A stretch of DNA of 64,000 nt, from positions 18,861,194 through 18,925,193 of the forward strand of contig CM077149.1 of the NCBI GenBank assembly GCA_039583875.1, in the 5' to 3' direction. This stretch comes from Platanthera guangdongensis. Taxonomy: Eukaryota; Streptophyta; Magnoliopsida; Asparagales; Orchidaceae. The notes beneath the pieces were generated by a model, which had not been told where the DNA came from, ran no database searches, and saw only the letters and a list, made by a program, of their open reading frames with translations. Positions within the stretch are counted from its first letter, which is position 1; every line of letters begins with the position of its first letter. The position numbers were made by a program, and so were the translations under genes. Positions 43,601 to 55,939 of this stretch are shown in pieces.

Positions 43601-45756
43601 TTCCAAGCCATCCCATTTTGCTCAAGGGAGTGACATTGCCCATGCCAAATCAGTGTCCAAAACCTCAGCCTCTATTGAGGGGAGGGGACCACCCTAAGTC
43701 CCTAGTGCACTTGTGGTCAAAAATACCCTCTTAAGGCCAAACTAGGGTTTGGTGATTCCCTAACCAAAACATATCCAAATACATGTAAATTTTGTACAGT
43801 ACTAGGTCTTGAGGCCAGGGACCACTCCCCAAAATTTGGGAGGGTTTGGAGGTCATTTGACCACTTAATTAAATTACCCTAGCTTTATTAATTAAAAGCA
43901 AAAACTTTAGGAAAAGTGTATTCAAAAATTCTGAGTTTGGGGCAGGCCCTAGGTATAACTAGGTTAGGCTCCCTGCCAAAATTTCCATTGATTTGGGCTA
44001 GGGATGAAGTGTGGGCACTCAGTTTAATGACTGCCTAGCCCTAAGGGTATGTCCTACCAAAATGGGTGCCATGGTCAGACCATGCACCCAAATGGGTTCA
44101 AACAAATTTTAAAATACAGTAGACCCCAAGGCTACAACTTTCATGTTGGAGGTTTTCCCACTAGGTGAGCCTAGGTATTTTTAATATTTAACACCAAATA
44201 ATACTAGAATCTGTGACATAAATAAGAATATCAAAATTTAATATCCTATAGTTTAATTTCTGATGGAGCACGAATCTTGACGCAGAATCGACGGAATCCC
44301 GTCATCTTCTTCATTGAGCCAACGACCAGGATTCATCCCGCCTGGAGCCGTTTCCAAGCCCTGCCGCCGGCGATCCAGCCCCTTCCCCGGCCGGCCTCCG
44401 CCACCACCACCTCCGTTGAGGTGGCGGCTATCGCCAGGCGGCGGCTCTGCCGCCGGAGAGGCGTTTCCCGACGGTTATAGCAAGAAAATTTCTTGCCGAA
44501 ACCATGAAAAATCCTGGATTGAATCGGGCTCAATTGAGCCCGAAACCTCAACCTAAGGAGTCCTAAGATCTACCCGCGAGTTAAGGAGAGGGAGAGGACC
44601 TTCCTGGCGGCCTGGATGCGGGAAGAGCGGCGGGATGCCATTGTTGATGGCGGCGGCGCTCAGCTTCTGCAACAGTACAGTGGGATGGCCCGTCTCCTCC
44701 AGGTAAACGCTCGAAAATGTTTCCCTTTGCCCACTGATGGTGTTTAAATGGCAATTGGGGAAGGGGAGTGGCTGGTTCTTCAATGGCCATCAACACCATT
44801 TATGGTGTGGCTCGGGTAGAGTGGAGGGGGGCTGAATCCACCCCTTGGTGGCCGGGAAACGGCTGGAATCAACTCCTCTCCCCTAGAGGAGTTGATTGCA
44901 GCCATAAATGGTGGCTGTTAGCCTCCCTTGGTCGGTTTTCCACTCTCCCCTTCCTCTCCCCCATTTTCTCTCACCACCATTAACATGGAGGGAGCTCCTT
45001 TCTCTCTCCTAGTCACCCATGTTGACTGGTCAACACCAGTGGCTATGTGCAGCCCACTTAGCCATGATGATTACGAAAGTGAGATTAGCCTAAGGGAAAA
45101 ATGGCTTGAGCTTGGGTTAGCCCATTTGGGCTAGGTTTGACTTGGCTTAGGCCATGGTTGACTTAGTTCAATTTGATCATTTGGGTTGGCCCTATTGGGT
45201 CTTTAGTGACCCATTGGACTCTCTTAAGGTCTAGGTAGGGTTATGTAGGGTTACCTCTCCCTTTGGAGGTCACATACCCTTAGTAAGGGTACTTTGACCA
45301 GATTAGGGGCTTGAGTTGACTTGGGTCAACATGACCATTTGGGTTGACCCCAGTGGGTCCTTGGTGATCCATCGACCTCACTTTAGGGTTAGGAGGGCAT
45401 AAGTGGGGTCCTCTTGGCTAGGGGAAGGTCAATTGATCCTAAGTAGGCTAGTTTGACTCATTTAGAGCTAGGGTTGACCTTGGTCAACTGAGCCTCTTTG
45501 GTTGACCCCAATGTGTCCTTATGGCTCTAATGGGCCTCCCAAGGTATTAGGGGGTGTTGTGGTAGGGTCTTGGGGTCAAGGTGTAGCCCCATGGTCATCC
45601 CAAACCATTGTTCAGAGTTCTACTATTTGCAGACCATGCTGATTTTCCACACTTGTCTCCAATCTCTTGGCCCATTTCTAGCTTCCTAGGGTTTTGTCAT
45701 GGCCTAGTCATGGCCAAAACCACTCTTAGGGGTCTAGTTGGAAATGGGATGTTACA
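40685..45756 (-). mobile_element. CHR-2 3' LTR (5.07 kb)
   Basis: Most of it is A/T-rich with no gene. A GC-rich segment at about 44330-44660 (and its counterpart at 54510-54840) looks like a transcribed leader. Small open frames here recur in both copies only because the LTRs are nearly identical. On the - strand CACCATAAATGGTG at about 44801 may be the TATA region, but this is weak. The 41140-41560 and 42350-44270 stretches hold no recognised signal. Confidence 0.9.
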
Positions 45757-45998
45757 AATCCCAATAAACAAAACAAAGATTTCGTCCTCGAAATTAAGGT
45801 TGAGCCTACGGGAATTTCTACCAAAGAAAAGGAACTTGTAACATCCCATCATGACGCCATGTTTGCTATATTAGGTTTAAAGGGAAACCTAATTCTATGA
45901 CCTTTTTCACCAAATTAACGAAGTCAAGACCCCAATAAACAAAAGATAAGCCCCCAATAAACAAAAGATAAGCCTCTACCTGCCTAGAGCAGCCCTTA
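45757..45998 (-). other. CHR-2 3' untranslated region
   Basis: On the - strand it ends CTTAATTTCGAGGACGAAAT before the LTR, a block found in many chromoviruses just before the polypurine tract. The tract itself is poor (TTATTGGGATT). It contains a direct duplication of CAATAAACAAAAGATAAG near 45934-45975 and an inverted copy of the LTR start motif TGTAACATCCC at 45837-45847. Confidence 0.6.
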
Positions 45999-48976
45999 CT
46001 AATTTAAAGCAGGAAAATAGATTAAATATCTTGAGGGGTTCGTGAGGTATACCTGACTGAACAGCTCTGGGTATCTTTGCCGCATCAGGTCCTGCAGTTC
46101 CCAGGTATGCTCCTCCGGGTCGTGGTTCCTCCACAGGACCTTGACTAGTGGGACCTTCTTGCGACGCAAGACCCTTACTCCTCGGTCGTCGATCCTAACT
46201 GGCTCCAAACGAACTGACCGGTCTGAAGCTACCGGCCCTTCGGTGGTCAAAATTTGCTGCTCCGGGCGTAGTAGAGCCCTCCTCAGCGAAGAAATATGGA
46301 AGACGTCGTGCAGAGCTTCCAACTATGGTGGTAACTCCAGCCTGTAGGCTAGGGGCCCGATCCGCTCCAGGATCCTGTAAGGACCCATGTACCTAGGGCT
46401 GAGCTTCTTCCTTCGGCCACGCACTCGCGAGACTCCATGCATGGGCCGGATCTTCAAAAACACACGGTCCCCCACCTAGAACTCCACCTGCCGATGTCGG
46501 GCGTAATAGTACTTAGCCTGTCTGCTCTGCGCCTATAGCATCCTGTCTCTGATCAACCTCACCTGAGTTTCGGTGTCTTCAACAAACTCTGATCCCAACA
46601 CCTTCGGATCTTCGTCCTGAACCCAAGAAAGCGGGGTCCGACATTTCCTTCCATACAAGGCTTCGTAAGGTGCCATCCTGATGCTGGACTGGTAGCTGTT
46701 GTTATAGGAGAACTCGACTAGGGGTAAGAGTTTCTCCCACGGTTCTCCGCGGTCCAAAATGCATAGCCTCAATAGATCTTCGAGCGCCCGGTTAGTGCGT
46801 TCCGTCTGCCCGTCCGTCTGGGGATGGAATGCAGTGCTGAAAGTCAAACGCGTGCCCAAGTAAGCTTGCACGGATCTCCACTCCCTGGAAGTGAACCGGC
46901 CATCCCGATCTGACACGATCGTCTTGGGCACCCCGTGATATCAAACGAACTGCTCCACAAATATCCGTACTAATACCCCCACAACGTCGTCCTTCCTGAT
47001 CGGAATGAACCTGGCTACCTTAATCAACGATCGACGATGACCCATATCGAGTCATTTCCCGTTCGTGATCGGGGAAGTCCGTGAATAAAGTCCATTGTGA
47101 TGTCTTCGAACTTCCAGTCTGGTACTGGGAGTGGCTGCAACGAACCCGCGGGGTTCTTACACTCTGCCTTCACTAGCTGACAAGCTTTGCAGTGGGTGAC
47201 AAACCGAGCGATATCCTTCTTCATGCCAGGCCAATATATAGTCTTCTTCAAATCCGCAGTCATCTTCGTGATGCCCGGGTGCACCGAGTATCTGCTGTGG
47301 TGGGCCTCTGTCATGATATCTTCCCGGACCTGGCCTCCTTCTGGTATATAAGTCCGACCTCTGAAGCATACCATGCCGTTCCTCATCGTGTAATCTCCCG
47401 CTGTACCATTCTCCAAGGCCCAAAATATCGGCTCCAATTTGACATCTCGCCTCTGTCCCTCTCTAACTCTGTCCCGGATATCGTTTGTAGCACTCACCGC
47501 TGCTAAATACTCCGTGTAAAGCTTGGGGTCCTCGGATGACACCAGTGTGATGTGCATATCCTCCAATCTCCTCGCCAGCTCCATAGACATAACCTGGGGC
47601 CCGACGTCAGAAGTGGCAGCTCTCCGACTCAATGCATCAGCCACCACATTTGCCTTCCCCGGAAGGTAGTGCATCTCATACTGATAATCTGCTAGGAACT
47701 CCACCCAGCGCCTCTGCCTGATGTTCAATTCCTTCTGTGTGTCCACGTACTTCAAGTTCTTGTGGTCAGAGTAGATGTCGCAATGGACTCCATATAGATA
47801 ATGACGCCAGATCTTCAAGGCAAAAATGACCGCCCCCATCTCAAGGTCGTGCACCGGATAGTTTTGTTCGTGCTTCCTCAATTGGCGAGACGCATATGCA
47901 ATAACATGACCCTTCTGCATCAGTACAACTCCCATACCCTGGTAGGAGGCATCAGTATAGACCTGAAATCCTTCCCTTCCCGAGGGGAGAGTAAGAATGG
48001 GAGCTGAGGTTAGTCGGTCCTTCAGCTCCTGGAAAGCTGCCTGGCACTGTGGGGTCCACACGAAGGGTACCTCCTTCTTCATTAAGGATGTGAGCGGGTG
48101 GGCGATTCGAGAGAATCCCTCAACGAACTTCCGGTAGTAACCGGCAAGTCCTAGAAAACTCCGTACGTCAGTGGCTGTCTTCAGCTGCGGCCAATCCCGA
48201 ATAGCCTGAATTTTTGCCGGATCCACTGCCAATCCGGCTCCACTGATGATGTGGCCTAAGAAGCCCACCTCCTTCAGCCAGAACTGACATTTACTAAACT
48301 TCGCAAATAGATGACTCTCCCGCAGTCGCTGTAGGGTCAGTGTCAGATGGCGCGTGTGCTACTCCTCCGTCCTCGAGTAAATGAGAATGTCATCGATAAA
48401 CACAATGATAAACACATCAAGATATTCCCTGAAGACTTGGTTCATGAGGGTCATGAACGCTGATGGTGCATTGGTGATCCCGAAGGGCATCACCGTAAAC
48501 TCAAACAAACCATATCTGCTACTAAAAGCAGTCTTCTGAATGTCCTCCTCTCGGATCCGAAGCTGGTAGTATCCCGACCTCAAATCTAATTTCGAAAAGA
48601 ACTGCGCTCCCTGCAGCTGGTCGAACAGCTCGTCTATCCTTGGTAGTGGATAGGTGTTCCGGACCGTCAGCCGATTTAGTGCCCGGTAGTCGATGCACAA
48701 TCTGAGGGTCCCGTCTTTCTTCTTGACGAACAACACCGGGGCTCCCCAAGGCAAAGAGCTTGGCCGGACAAATCCGGCTTCCACTAACTCCTGAAGCTGG
48801 CTCCGGAACTCTGTCAATTCCTTTGGGGCCATCCGGTAAGGTGCCTTGGATGCTGGCCTGGCCCCCGGCACAAGCTGTATCTGAAAGTCTTGCTCCCTAC
48901 GCGGGGGGTAATCCGGGCAATTTCTCTGGAAAGACGTCCTCAAACTCCCGCACCACCGGGATATTCGATATAGCAT
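45999..48976 (-). pseudogene. CHR-2 RT, RNase H, integrase and chromodomain-like end
   Basis: [22 protein letters not shown] and the active site [10 protein letters not shown] (near 48390). RNase [27 protein letters not shown] and [13 protein letters not shown]. Integrase: zinc domain with [12 protein letters not shown] (MDFIHGLP), D (SDRDGRF), E (QTDGQTERTNRALED). The tail HDVFHISSLRRALL leads to a chromodomain-like end (LVKVLWRNHDPEEHTWELQ). Breaks: TAG at 48359, a frame change near 47024-46940, and single stops near 46535, 46470 and 46325. All RT, RNase H and integrase catalytic residues are visible. Confidence 0.9.
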
Positions 48977-49432
48977 TCATGGCCTCCGCCATCTCAAACA
49001 GCACCTCGAAGACCTCCTCCCCCTGTAAATGGGCCTTAACGGCCTGTACTGAAGATAAGGGTATACGTGAGACAGGTCTTATACCTTCGATGGTGATGAC
49101 CGAGTCCCCGTGCCTCACGGTGATCCTCTTCGTTTGACAATCGATCTGGGCATGATTCCACTGTAACCAAGTCATGCCCAGGATCAGCTCGAAGACGGGC
49201 ATACTCAGGACCGTTGCCGGAACTTCGAATGACTTTCCCCCAATCTCCGCCTCCATACTGCAGTGTGCTGAGGTGAGTATCTTTGATCCGTCGGGTAGAC
49301 GCACCCTCCTCATCCGGCCTGTGAACCGCTCCACTCCTTCCAGCCCTTCCAGAAAGGCCTCCGACACAAATGAGTGCGAGGCACCCTTGTCGAACAAAGT
49401 ATAGGCGGGCTTGCCGCTGATGAAGACTATAC
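48897..49432 (-). pseudogene. CHR-2 aspartic protease with DKG instead of DTG
   Basis: The - strand frame after the proposed intron reads IVFISGKPAYTLFDKGASHS. The catalytic triad position that should be Thr or Ser is Lys. The second motif (FELILGMTWLQWNHAQIDC) is intact. A frameshift near 48900 separates it from RT, at [15 protein letters not shown] protease would not be expected to cleave. Confidence 0.85.
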
Positions 49433-49557
49433 CTGGGACGATTAAATGTCTTAGTATTTATAACGCGTTTTCTTTCCTATTTATTCTACTTAGGGCAGTT
49501 CTACTTGTTGGGCAAATGAGAACGGGAATTTAAACAATTTAAACATCTTTTATTTAC
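49433..49557 (-). other. Proposed intron at the CHR-2 gag-protease junction
   Basis: 125 nt, GTAAATAAAAG...TCGTCCCAG on the - strand. Removal joins gag VITG to protease IVFISG in frame, phase 1, at the same codon as the CHR-1 intron (19030-19100). Without removal a TAA stops gag within a few codons. Confidence 0.7.
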
Positions 49558-50677
49558 CTGTGATGACCCGCTCTGGATTTCGAGGCTGTGCCAGGTCCAA
49601 GGCATATGCCTGCTCCCTTTCCTGTCTTCGATCTCCTCCCTGGTAACCACGTCCTCGGCCTCCAAAAAGCTGGGCAGGTGGGCCACCCTGTGGAGCTGGA
49701 GGTGGTGCCCCCCTCATGGGGCAGTTTCTCCGGAGGTGTCCCACCTGATGACAATGGAAGCACTCCGGTGGGGGATACGCCATACCCCCGGGTCTCGGCA
49801 TCTCCTGAATCCGAAGAGGTTGAGGGGCCAACATCACCTGCTCTCTCATCTCCTGCCTCACCTCCTGACAAGGCTGATCCTCCGTCCTTCTCCCATCTGG
49901 TATAGCGCCTCGCCGTTGATCATTTCTGGCCCTCCGGCCCGGATCCTCCACTTGCCGCTTCCGGCCCCGGGTAGTGTGCCAATCAGCCTCAATCCTCTTT
50001 GCCATCTCCAAAATCCGGGAGATAGGCCCATCGGATATAAACAACAAAGCCTCCCTCAACTCCTCCTTCAGACCCTTATATAACCTCTTGATGTATCCAG
50101 CTTCGTCCAGCTGGTAAGAACTAGCATATCGAGCCAAATGGTCAAACTCTCGATGGTACTCCACCACTGTCCTGGTGCCCTGCTTCAGCTATAAGAACCG
50201 TTCCTCCAACTCATCCCTGGCCGACTGTGGAATAAAATGCTCCAGCAGCGTGGCCCTGAATTCATCCCAAGTAATTTCCGCAACCTCCCTATCGGCAAAC
50301 GTCGTGTCCAGCAGCGTCTTCCACCACCTCTTGGCATGCGACTCCAAGCAAGATACCACCAAGGCCACCCTCTCCTCCCGGGGGCACCGTATCCCGGTCA
50401 ACATCTCGTACATAACATCCAGCCACTCCTCTGTCCGCACTGCTGACTCTGTCCCAAAGTAGGACGGGGGAGAGAGTCCTCTGAAGGTGCTCATCCAGTT
50501 GGCCCCTGGGTTTGGCTGCTGGGCCGGAGCCTGCTGAACCCGGAAGGCCTCAAGGATAGCTGTAAGAGTTTGCCCCATGTCTGACTGAAGGAAGGGTGTG
50601 GGGACCATGGGAGGTGGTGCAATGTCTGGAGTCTGCTGAGCTCCACCTTGTGGGGTGGGCTGAGCTGGGGGCTGCAA
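49558..50677 (-). pseudogene. CHR-2 gag
   Basis: The - strand frame holds a Gln/Pro-rich start, the capsid core (GLSPPSYFGTESAVRTEEWL, AKRWWKTLLDT, VVEYHREFDHLARYASSYQ) and a zinc knuckle CFHCHQVGHLRRNC (C-x2-C-x4-H-x4-C). One TAG at 50189-50191 interrupts it. No Met is visible at the left end of the frame; the first codons follow a GTTTTTGCAG that could be a splice acceptor, so a leader exon is possible. It ends VITG at the intron. Confidence 0.85.
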
Positions 50678-50848
50678 AAACGAGCTAAATTAGTAGGTAA
50701 TCGACTCAATACCTAATAAAAAGTGGACAATTTACATGTGATTCCTCATACAGGCACACCACGGCTTCCGCTGCTTAGTTTGTCCCCAAACTAAACTCGT
50801 GCGGGGGTGACCCAGGGTTGTGGACTGCTACTTTTCGATCGAGGTATG
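50678..50848 (-). other. CHR-2 leader
   Basis: Untranslated leader between the primer site and gag. It holds a possible short exon and donor (CATGTAAATTG) ahead of the GTTTTTGCAG acceptor, but the reading frames I tried do not join, so no exon is proposed. Confidence 0.4.
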
Positions 50849-50860
50849 CTTTGATACCAC
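50849..50860 (-). other. CHR-2 primer binding site
   Basis: On the - strand GTGGTATCAAAG (with C after it) lies next to the end of the 5' LTR, matching Met-tRNA with one difference from the usual TGGTATCAGAG. Confidence 0.8.
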
Positions 50861-50861
50861 T

Positions 50862-53800
50862 TGTAAGACCCCCCTTTTTTTCTTTTATCGACACCGGGGC
50901 CTTAGGCCCAGAATCGCCGTTTTGCGGTGACTCCTTCACGACCTGAAGGGTCATCACCACAAAGCGCCGATTCTGCCAGCAAAGTTCGATCACAGAAAAG
51001 TAGCATAAAGAAGTAATGGAAACTAACTGTCCACAAAAAGTCACATATCATAGTAATAAATCTCCACGAAGGGAGTGTCCACAGAATAAAACATCAGAGT
51101 AGCAAAATACGGGCTTATGCCCGGTGCATCATATCCTCACTACAAAATCACTCATGCAGAAGCGAAAGCAGAAAACTACTCAAGGTCGAGACTCACGGTC
51201 CCGACAGTATGAACTCCGGAGCTAGACTGCCCCACCTCCAAGCGCACCAGTCTCTGGGGCTGCTCCTCCATGCTGGTATCCACGATCCCCTAAATGATGC
51301 GGTTCGAAAACCGTTAGTCTAAAGACTAAGTCCTATCATCCCCCGCCCCTTCCCCCACGGCTCCTAAGCACCGAGCGGAGAGGAATAAAAGGGGAGGACT
51401 TGAAGGTGGAGAATATAAAAAGCAGATGACAGCGGGCATATACTAGCAATTCTATAATAGGTATTGATTATAAGATTAAATAGGAAAAATAACCTTCACT
51501 TATGTGGGATCACATAAGCCAAGGGGTCTTTTGCAAGGCTCCCATCGTATAAGAGTCCCATACCAATTTATACGTTGGGGTGTCGGTTATCAAACAGCAG
51601 TGTATGTATTTATATATCAAAAATTGACCTTAATTTATAAACCTGCCCACACAAGCTTATAGACTAAGGGGTCGTTTTGCAGGGCCTAAAGTATAAGCGT
51701 CCCATTCCACTTATACTTTAGGTGTCAGGGTTAAATGAATCGATTATGCTATGACATGCAAGTGGGTATGATGGATCATGCAAGTGCAACACACACACCC
51801 GACTCTGTGCACACAGACCTTTAGTTCCCCCTTTCTGGAGCCGTAACCTCCAAAGATACCTCCGTAGTGGCAGACGGAAGCGGTGGGTTGGGCCTCGCCC
51901 ACCTCTAAACCAGTAAGGCACTACCAGTCAGACCTATCGTACGCCTCAACGCTTGGTGCACGAAGCGGACTCCTGCGTACTCTTGCCGGCTGGCGCACCG
52001 GACTTCTGTTGGCGAAGTGCTAACCACACTTTCCGAGTCAACGTATTGGCACCGGTGCATCGACCATCCAATACCGAAGACCCACCACCTTAATTTCCTT
52101 TCCTTTTATGCACATGCAAATTAGCGTAATCAAGAACCGAGCCGAAGCTCCCCGGACCCAAAGTCCGCCTTTTAACCATCCGAGACGAAGCTCCCAGCTA
52201 TCTTCCGGTGCTATCAGTGTTGGTGAATGGTGCAACCCTAATTACTAAGTTACTCTTTTCAGCTTGTTAAAACAGTTTACGTTAACCCAGGACTGCCCCC
52301 GGTATTCTCTGTGAAGGGCTCTCAAGGGGCACTAGGAACTGTGTTGGGATTACGCCCAGCGTTACCTTTCGCAAGGTACTTATTTGTTATTTGTTGATTC
52401 CCTTACCCATTCCTCCCTCATGTTACGATAGGCTAATCCTAAGGTGATTTGACTTCACTCACCTCGTGGAGGACGATCTTTCGTCGGACCCGAGCGCCTC
52501 TAACCCTAGACAAAGTAACACCCTACTCACTTATCTTCCAAGATTCACCTAAATCTACTTATCCTTCCAGCAACCCAATCAAGACCCATCACATAAGCTC
52601 TAACTCATATCCAAAATGATTTCCTGCAGTTTTGCTAAATGCAGACCACTTAAGCTACATGACTCGAAAAATGGAAGGTACATCAAATAATCATCCAGTA
52701 CCCCTATGAAAATTATTGAAGGGCTAAACTGACATTTTTAGCATAAATCCAGAAATTCATAATTTTTCTAATTTGTCTGATAATTTATTTATTTATTCTA
52801 GTATCCAAAAAGCCCAAGTTTGAACATGAAGTACCATTTTCAGACAAGATAATAATCCACTAAATTTATGACAATTACAAAATGCGTAATCAACTCTAAA
52901 TCCTAAGTCTTCCAATTTTTCAGCAAGGTTTAGGCCCTTAAATGTAATTTTGAATTTATCTCATAATAAGTCACTTTAAAAGATTTTACAGCAAAAATAC
53001 CTCTAAAAATTCAGAGAAATTTCAGGGATGGTTATGATGGCATATAAATACTCTAGATAAAGTTTCATAATTTATCCTTTAATAAAAATGCTATACTTAA
53101 TTTTCTCATGGAATTCCAAGTTTATGGGTTAAAGAACAAAGTAAACTAATTATCCAACAAAAATTTCCAAATAAATTCCCATATGATAATAATGAACTAA
53201 AAACACTATGTATCAAGTTTCATAATTGTTCAACAAGTATTGAGCTCTTGTAAGATTTATTTAGTATGTAACCCAAATAATGCACTTGTGAAGTAGATGC
53301 CCTAATTATGTATCCAAAAATTCTATTAAAAATCATATATGATCAGTAAGGTTTAAAACTACTTTTGCCAAAGTTTCATGACCCTTCAATGGGCAGTGAG
53401 ATCACAATAGTCAAATTATTAATTAGGGCAATCCTATTGGTTACAAGTGAAGTGCTACAAATGTTGATGAAAATTTCCCAAATAAATTACGAGAGGCTCA
53501 TCACATTCTTATTCCCACACTACCAAAGTTTGGTTTTATTTCAAGGAGTTTAGCTAACCTAAACTAGCACTACAAGTTTTATGGCCTAAGTCAGGGATAT
53601 GGTTTTGTGGTCCCTACCCTTTACAAAATTACTTAATATTTTTACCAGAGGGTTTTGTATACCTTAGGACCCTCCATGCAAAGTTTGATGTTCATCCAAG
53701 GTGATTAGGACTCATGCCCTTCACAAGGCACAAAGGTCCTTCCTTAGAGTTTGGCCTAGGAACTTAGGGCAAATCAATTCCAAGTCATCCCATTTTGCTC

Positions 53801-55934
53801 AAGGGGGTGACATTGCCCATGCCAAATCAGTGTCCAAAACCTCAGCCTCTGTTGAGGGGAGGGGACCACCCTAAGTCCCTAGTGCACTTGTGGTCAAAAA
53901 TACCCTCTTAAGGCCAAACTAGGGTTTGGTGATTCCCTAACCAAAACATATCCAAATAAACTCAAATTTTGTACAGGACTAGGTCTTGAGGCCAGGGACC
54001 ACTCCCCAAAATTTGGGAGGGTTTGGAGGTCATTTGACCACTTAAGTAAATTACCCTAGCTTTATTAAATAAAAGCAAACACTTTAGGAAAAGTGTGTCC
54101 AAAAATTCTGAGTTTGGGGCATGCCCTAGGTATAACTAGGTTAGGCTCCCTGCCAAAATTTCCATTGATTTGGGCTAGGGATGAAGTGTGGGCACTCAGT
54201 TTAATGACTTCCTAGCCCTAAGGGTATGTCCCACGAAAATGGGTGCCCTGGTCAGACCATGCACCCAAATGGGTTCAAACAAATTTTAAGATAAAGTAGA
54301 CACCAAGGGCTACAATATTTATGTTGGAGGTGTTCCCACCAGGTGAGCCTAGGTATTTCTAATATTTAACACCAAATAATACTAAAATCTGTGACATAAA
54401 TAAGAATATCAAAATTTAATATCCTATAGTTTAATTTCTGATGGAGCACGAATCTTGACGCAGAATCGACGGAATCCCGTCATCTTCTTCATTGAGCCAA
54501 CGACCAGGATTCATCCCGCCTGGAGCCGTTTCCAAGCCCTGCCGCCGGCGATCCAGCCCCTTCCCCGGCCGGCCTCCGCCACCACCACCTCCGTTGAGGT
54601 GGCGGCTATCGCCAGGCGGCGGCTCTGCCGCCGGAGAGGCATTTCCCGGCGGTTATAGCAAGAAAATTTCTTGCCGAAACCATGAAAAATCCTGGATTGA
54701 ATCAGGCTCAATTGAGCCCGAAACCTCAACCTAAGGAGTCCTAAGATCTACCCGCGAGTTAAGGAGAGGGAGAGGACCTTCCTGGCGGCCTGGATGCGGG
54801 AAGAGCGGCGGGATGCCATTGTTGACGGCGGCGGCGCTCGGCTTCTGCAACAGTACAGTGGGATGGCCCGTCTCCTCCAGGTAAATGCTCGAAAATGTTC
54901 CCCTTTGCCCACTGATTGTGTTTAAATGGTAATTGGGGAAGGGGAGTAGCTGGTTCTTCAATGGCCATCAACACCATTTATGGTGTGGCTCGGGTAGAGT
55001 GGAGGGGGGCTGAATCCACCCCTTAGTGGCCGGGAAACGGCTAGAATCAACTCCTCTCCCCTAGAGGAGTTGATTGAAGCCATAAATGGTGGCTGTTAGC
55101 CTCCCTTGGCCGGTTTTCCACTCTCCCCTTCCTCTCCCCCATTTTCTCTCACCACCATTAACATGGAGGGAGCTCCTTTCTCTCTCCTAGTCACCCATGT
55201 TGACTGGTCAACACCAGTGGCTATGTGCAGCCCACTTAGCCATGATGATTACGAAAGTGAGATTAGCCTAAGGGAAAAATGGCTTGAGCTTGGGTTAGCC
55301 CATTTGGGCTAGGTTTGACTTGGCTTAGGCCATGGTTGACTTAGTTCAATTTGATCATTTAGGTTGGCCCTATTGGGTCTTTAGTGACCCATTGGACTCT
55401 CTTAAGGTCTAGGTAGGGTTATGTAGGGTTTCCTCGCCCTTTGGAGGTCACATACCCTTGATAAGGGTACTTTGACCAGATTAGGGGCTTGAGTTGACTT
55501 GGGTCAACATGACCATTTGGGTTGACCCCAGTGGGTCCTTGGTGATCCATCGACCTCACTTTATGGTTAGGAGGGCATAAGTGGGGTCCTCTTGGCTAGG
55601 GGAAGGTCAATCGACCCTAAGTAGGCTAGTTTGACTCATTTAGAGCTAGGGTTGACCTTGGTCAACTGAGCCTCTTTGGTTGACCGCAATGTGTCCTTAT
55701 GGCTCTAATGAGCCTCCCAAGATATTAGGGGGTGTTGTGGTAGGGTCTTGGGGTCAAGGTGTAGCCCCATGGTCATCCCAAACCATTGTTCAGAGTTCTA
55801 CTATTTGCAGACCATGCTGATTTTCCACACTTGTCTCCAATCTCTTGGCCCATTTCTGGCTTCCTAGGGTTTTGTCATGACCTAGTCATGACCAAAACCA
55901 CTCTTAGGGGTCTAGTTGGAAATGGGATGTTACA
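50862..55934 (-). mobile_element. CHR-2 5' LTR (5.07 kb)
   Basis: 5073 bp and the near-identical partner of 40685-45756, with 2-3% differences by eye concentrated in its first 600 bases. No gene or array is supported in it. Confidence 0.9.
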
Positions 55935-55939
55935 CTTTC

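Larger units (their letters stand above)
40685..55934 (-). mobile_element. CHR-2: chromovirus gypsy with 5-kb LTRs, antisense, in COP 3' LTR
   Basis: 15,250 bp. LTRs are 40685-45756 and 50862-55934. On the - strand they run TGTAACATCCC to GGGTCTTACA. A primer site lies at the right and a chromovirus 3' end at the left. The internal region is only 5.1 kb, shorter than the two LTRs together. The gag, protease, RT, RNase H, integrase and chromodomain-like end are all present, with few breaks. LTR divergence is about 2-3% by eye, so it entered COP late. Confidence 0.95.

Noticed and set aside
44277..44799. Several open frames of 67-80 codons that recur at 54455-54977 with near-identical protein
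   Set aside because: The two places are the two LTR copies of CHR-2. The frames are GC-rich, overlap each other on both strands and are kept only because the LTRs are nearly identical.
45837..45847. TGTAACATCCC in + orientation, inverted relative to the CHR-2 LTR end at 45746-45756, suggesting a second LTR start
   Set aside because: The match stops after about 13 bases and no LTR sequence follows. It may be a small inverted duplication of the terminus; too short to call a feature.
50678..50860. A leader exon for CHR-2 gag spliced to GTTTTTGCAG
   Set aside because: The only nearby Met (in ATGAGGAATCAC) is out of frame with gag for the visible donor, so the join fails.
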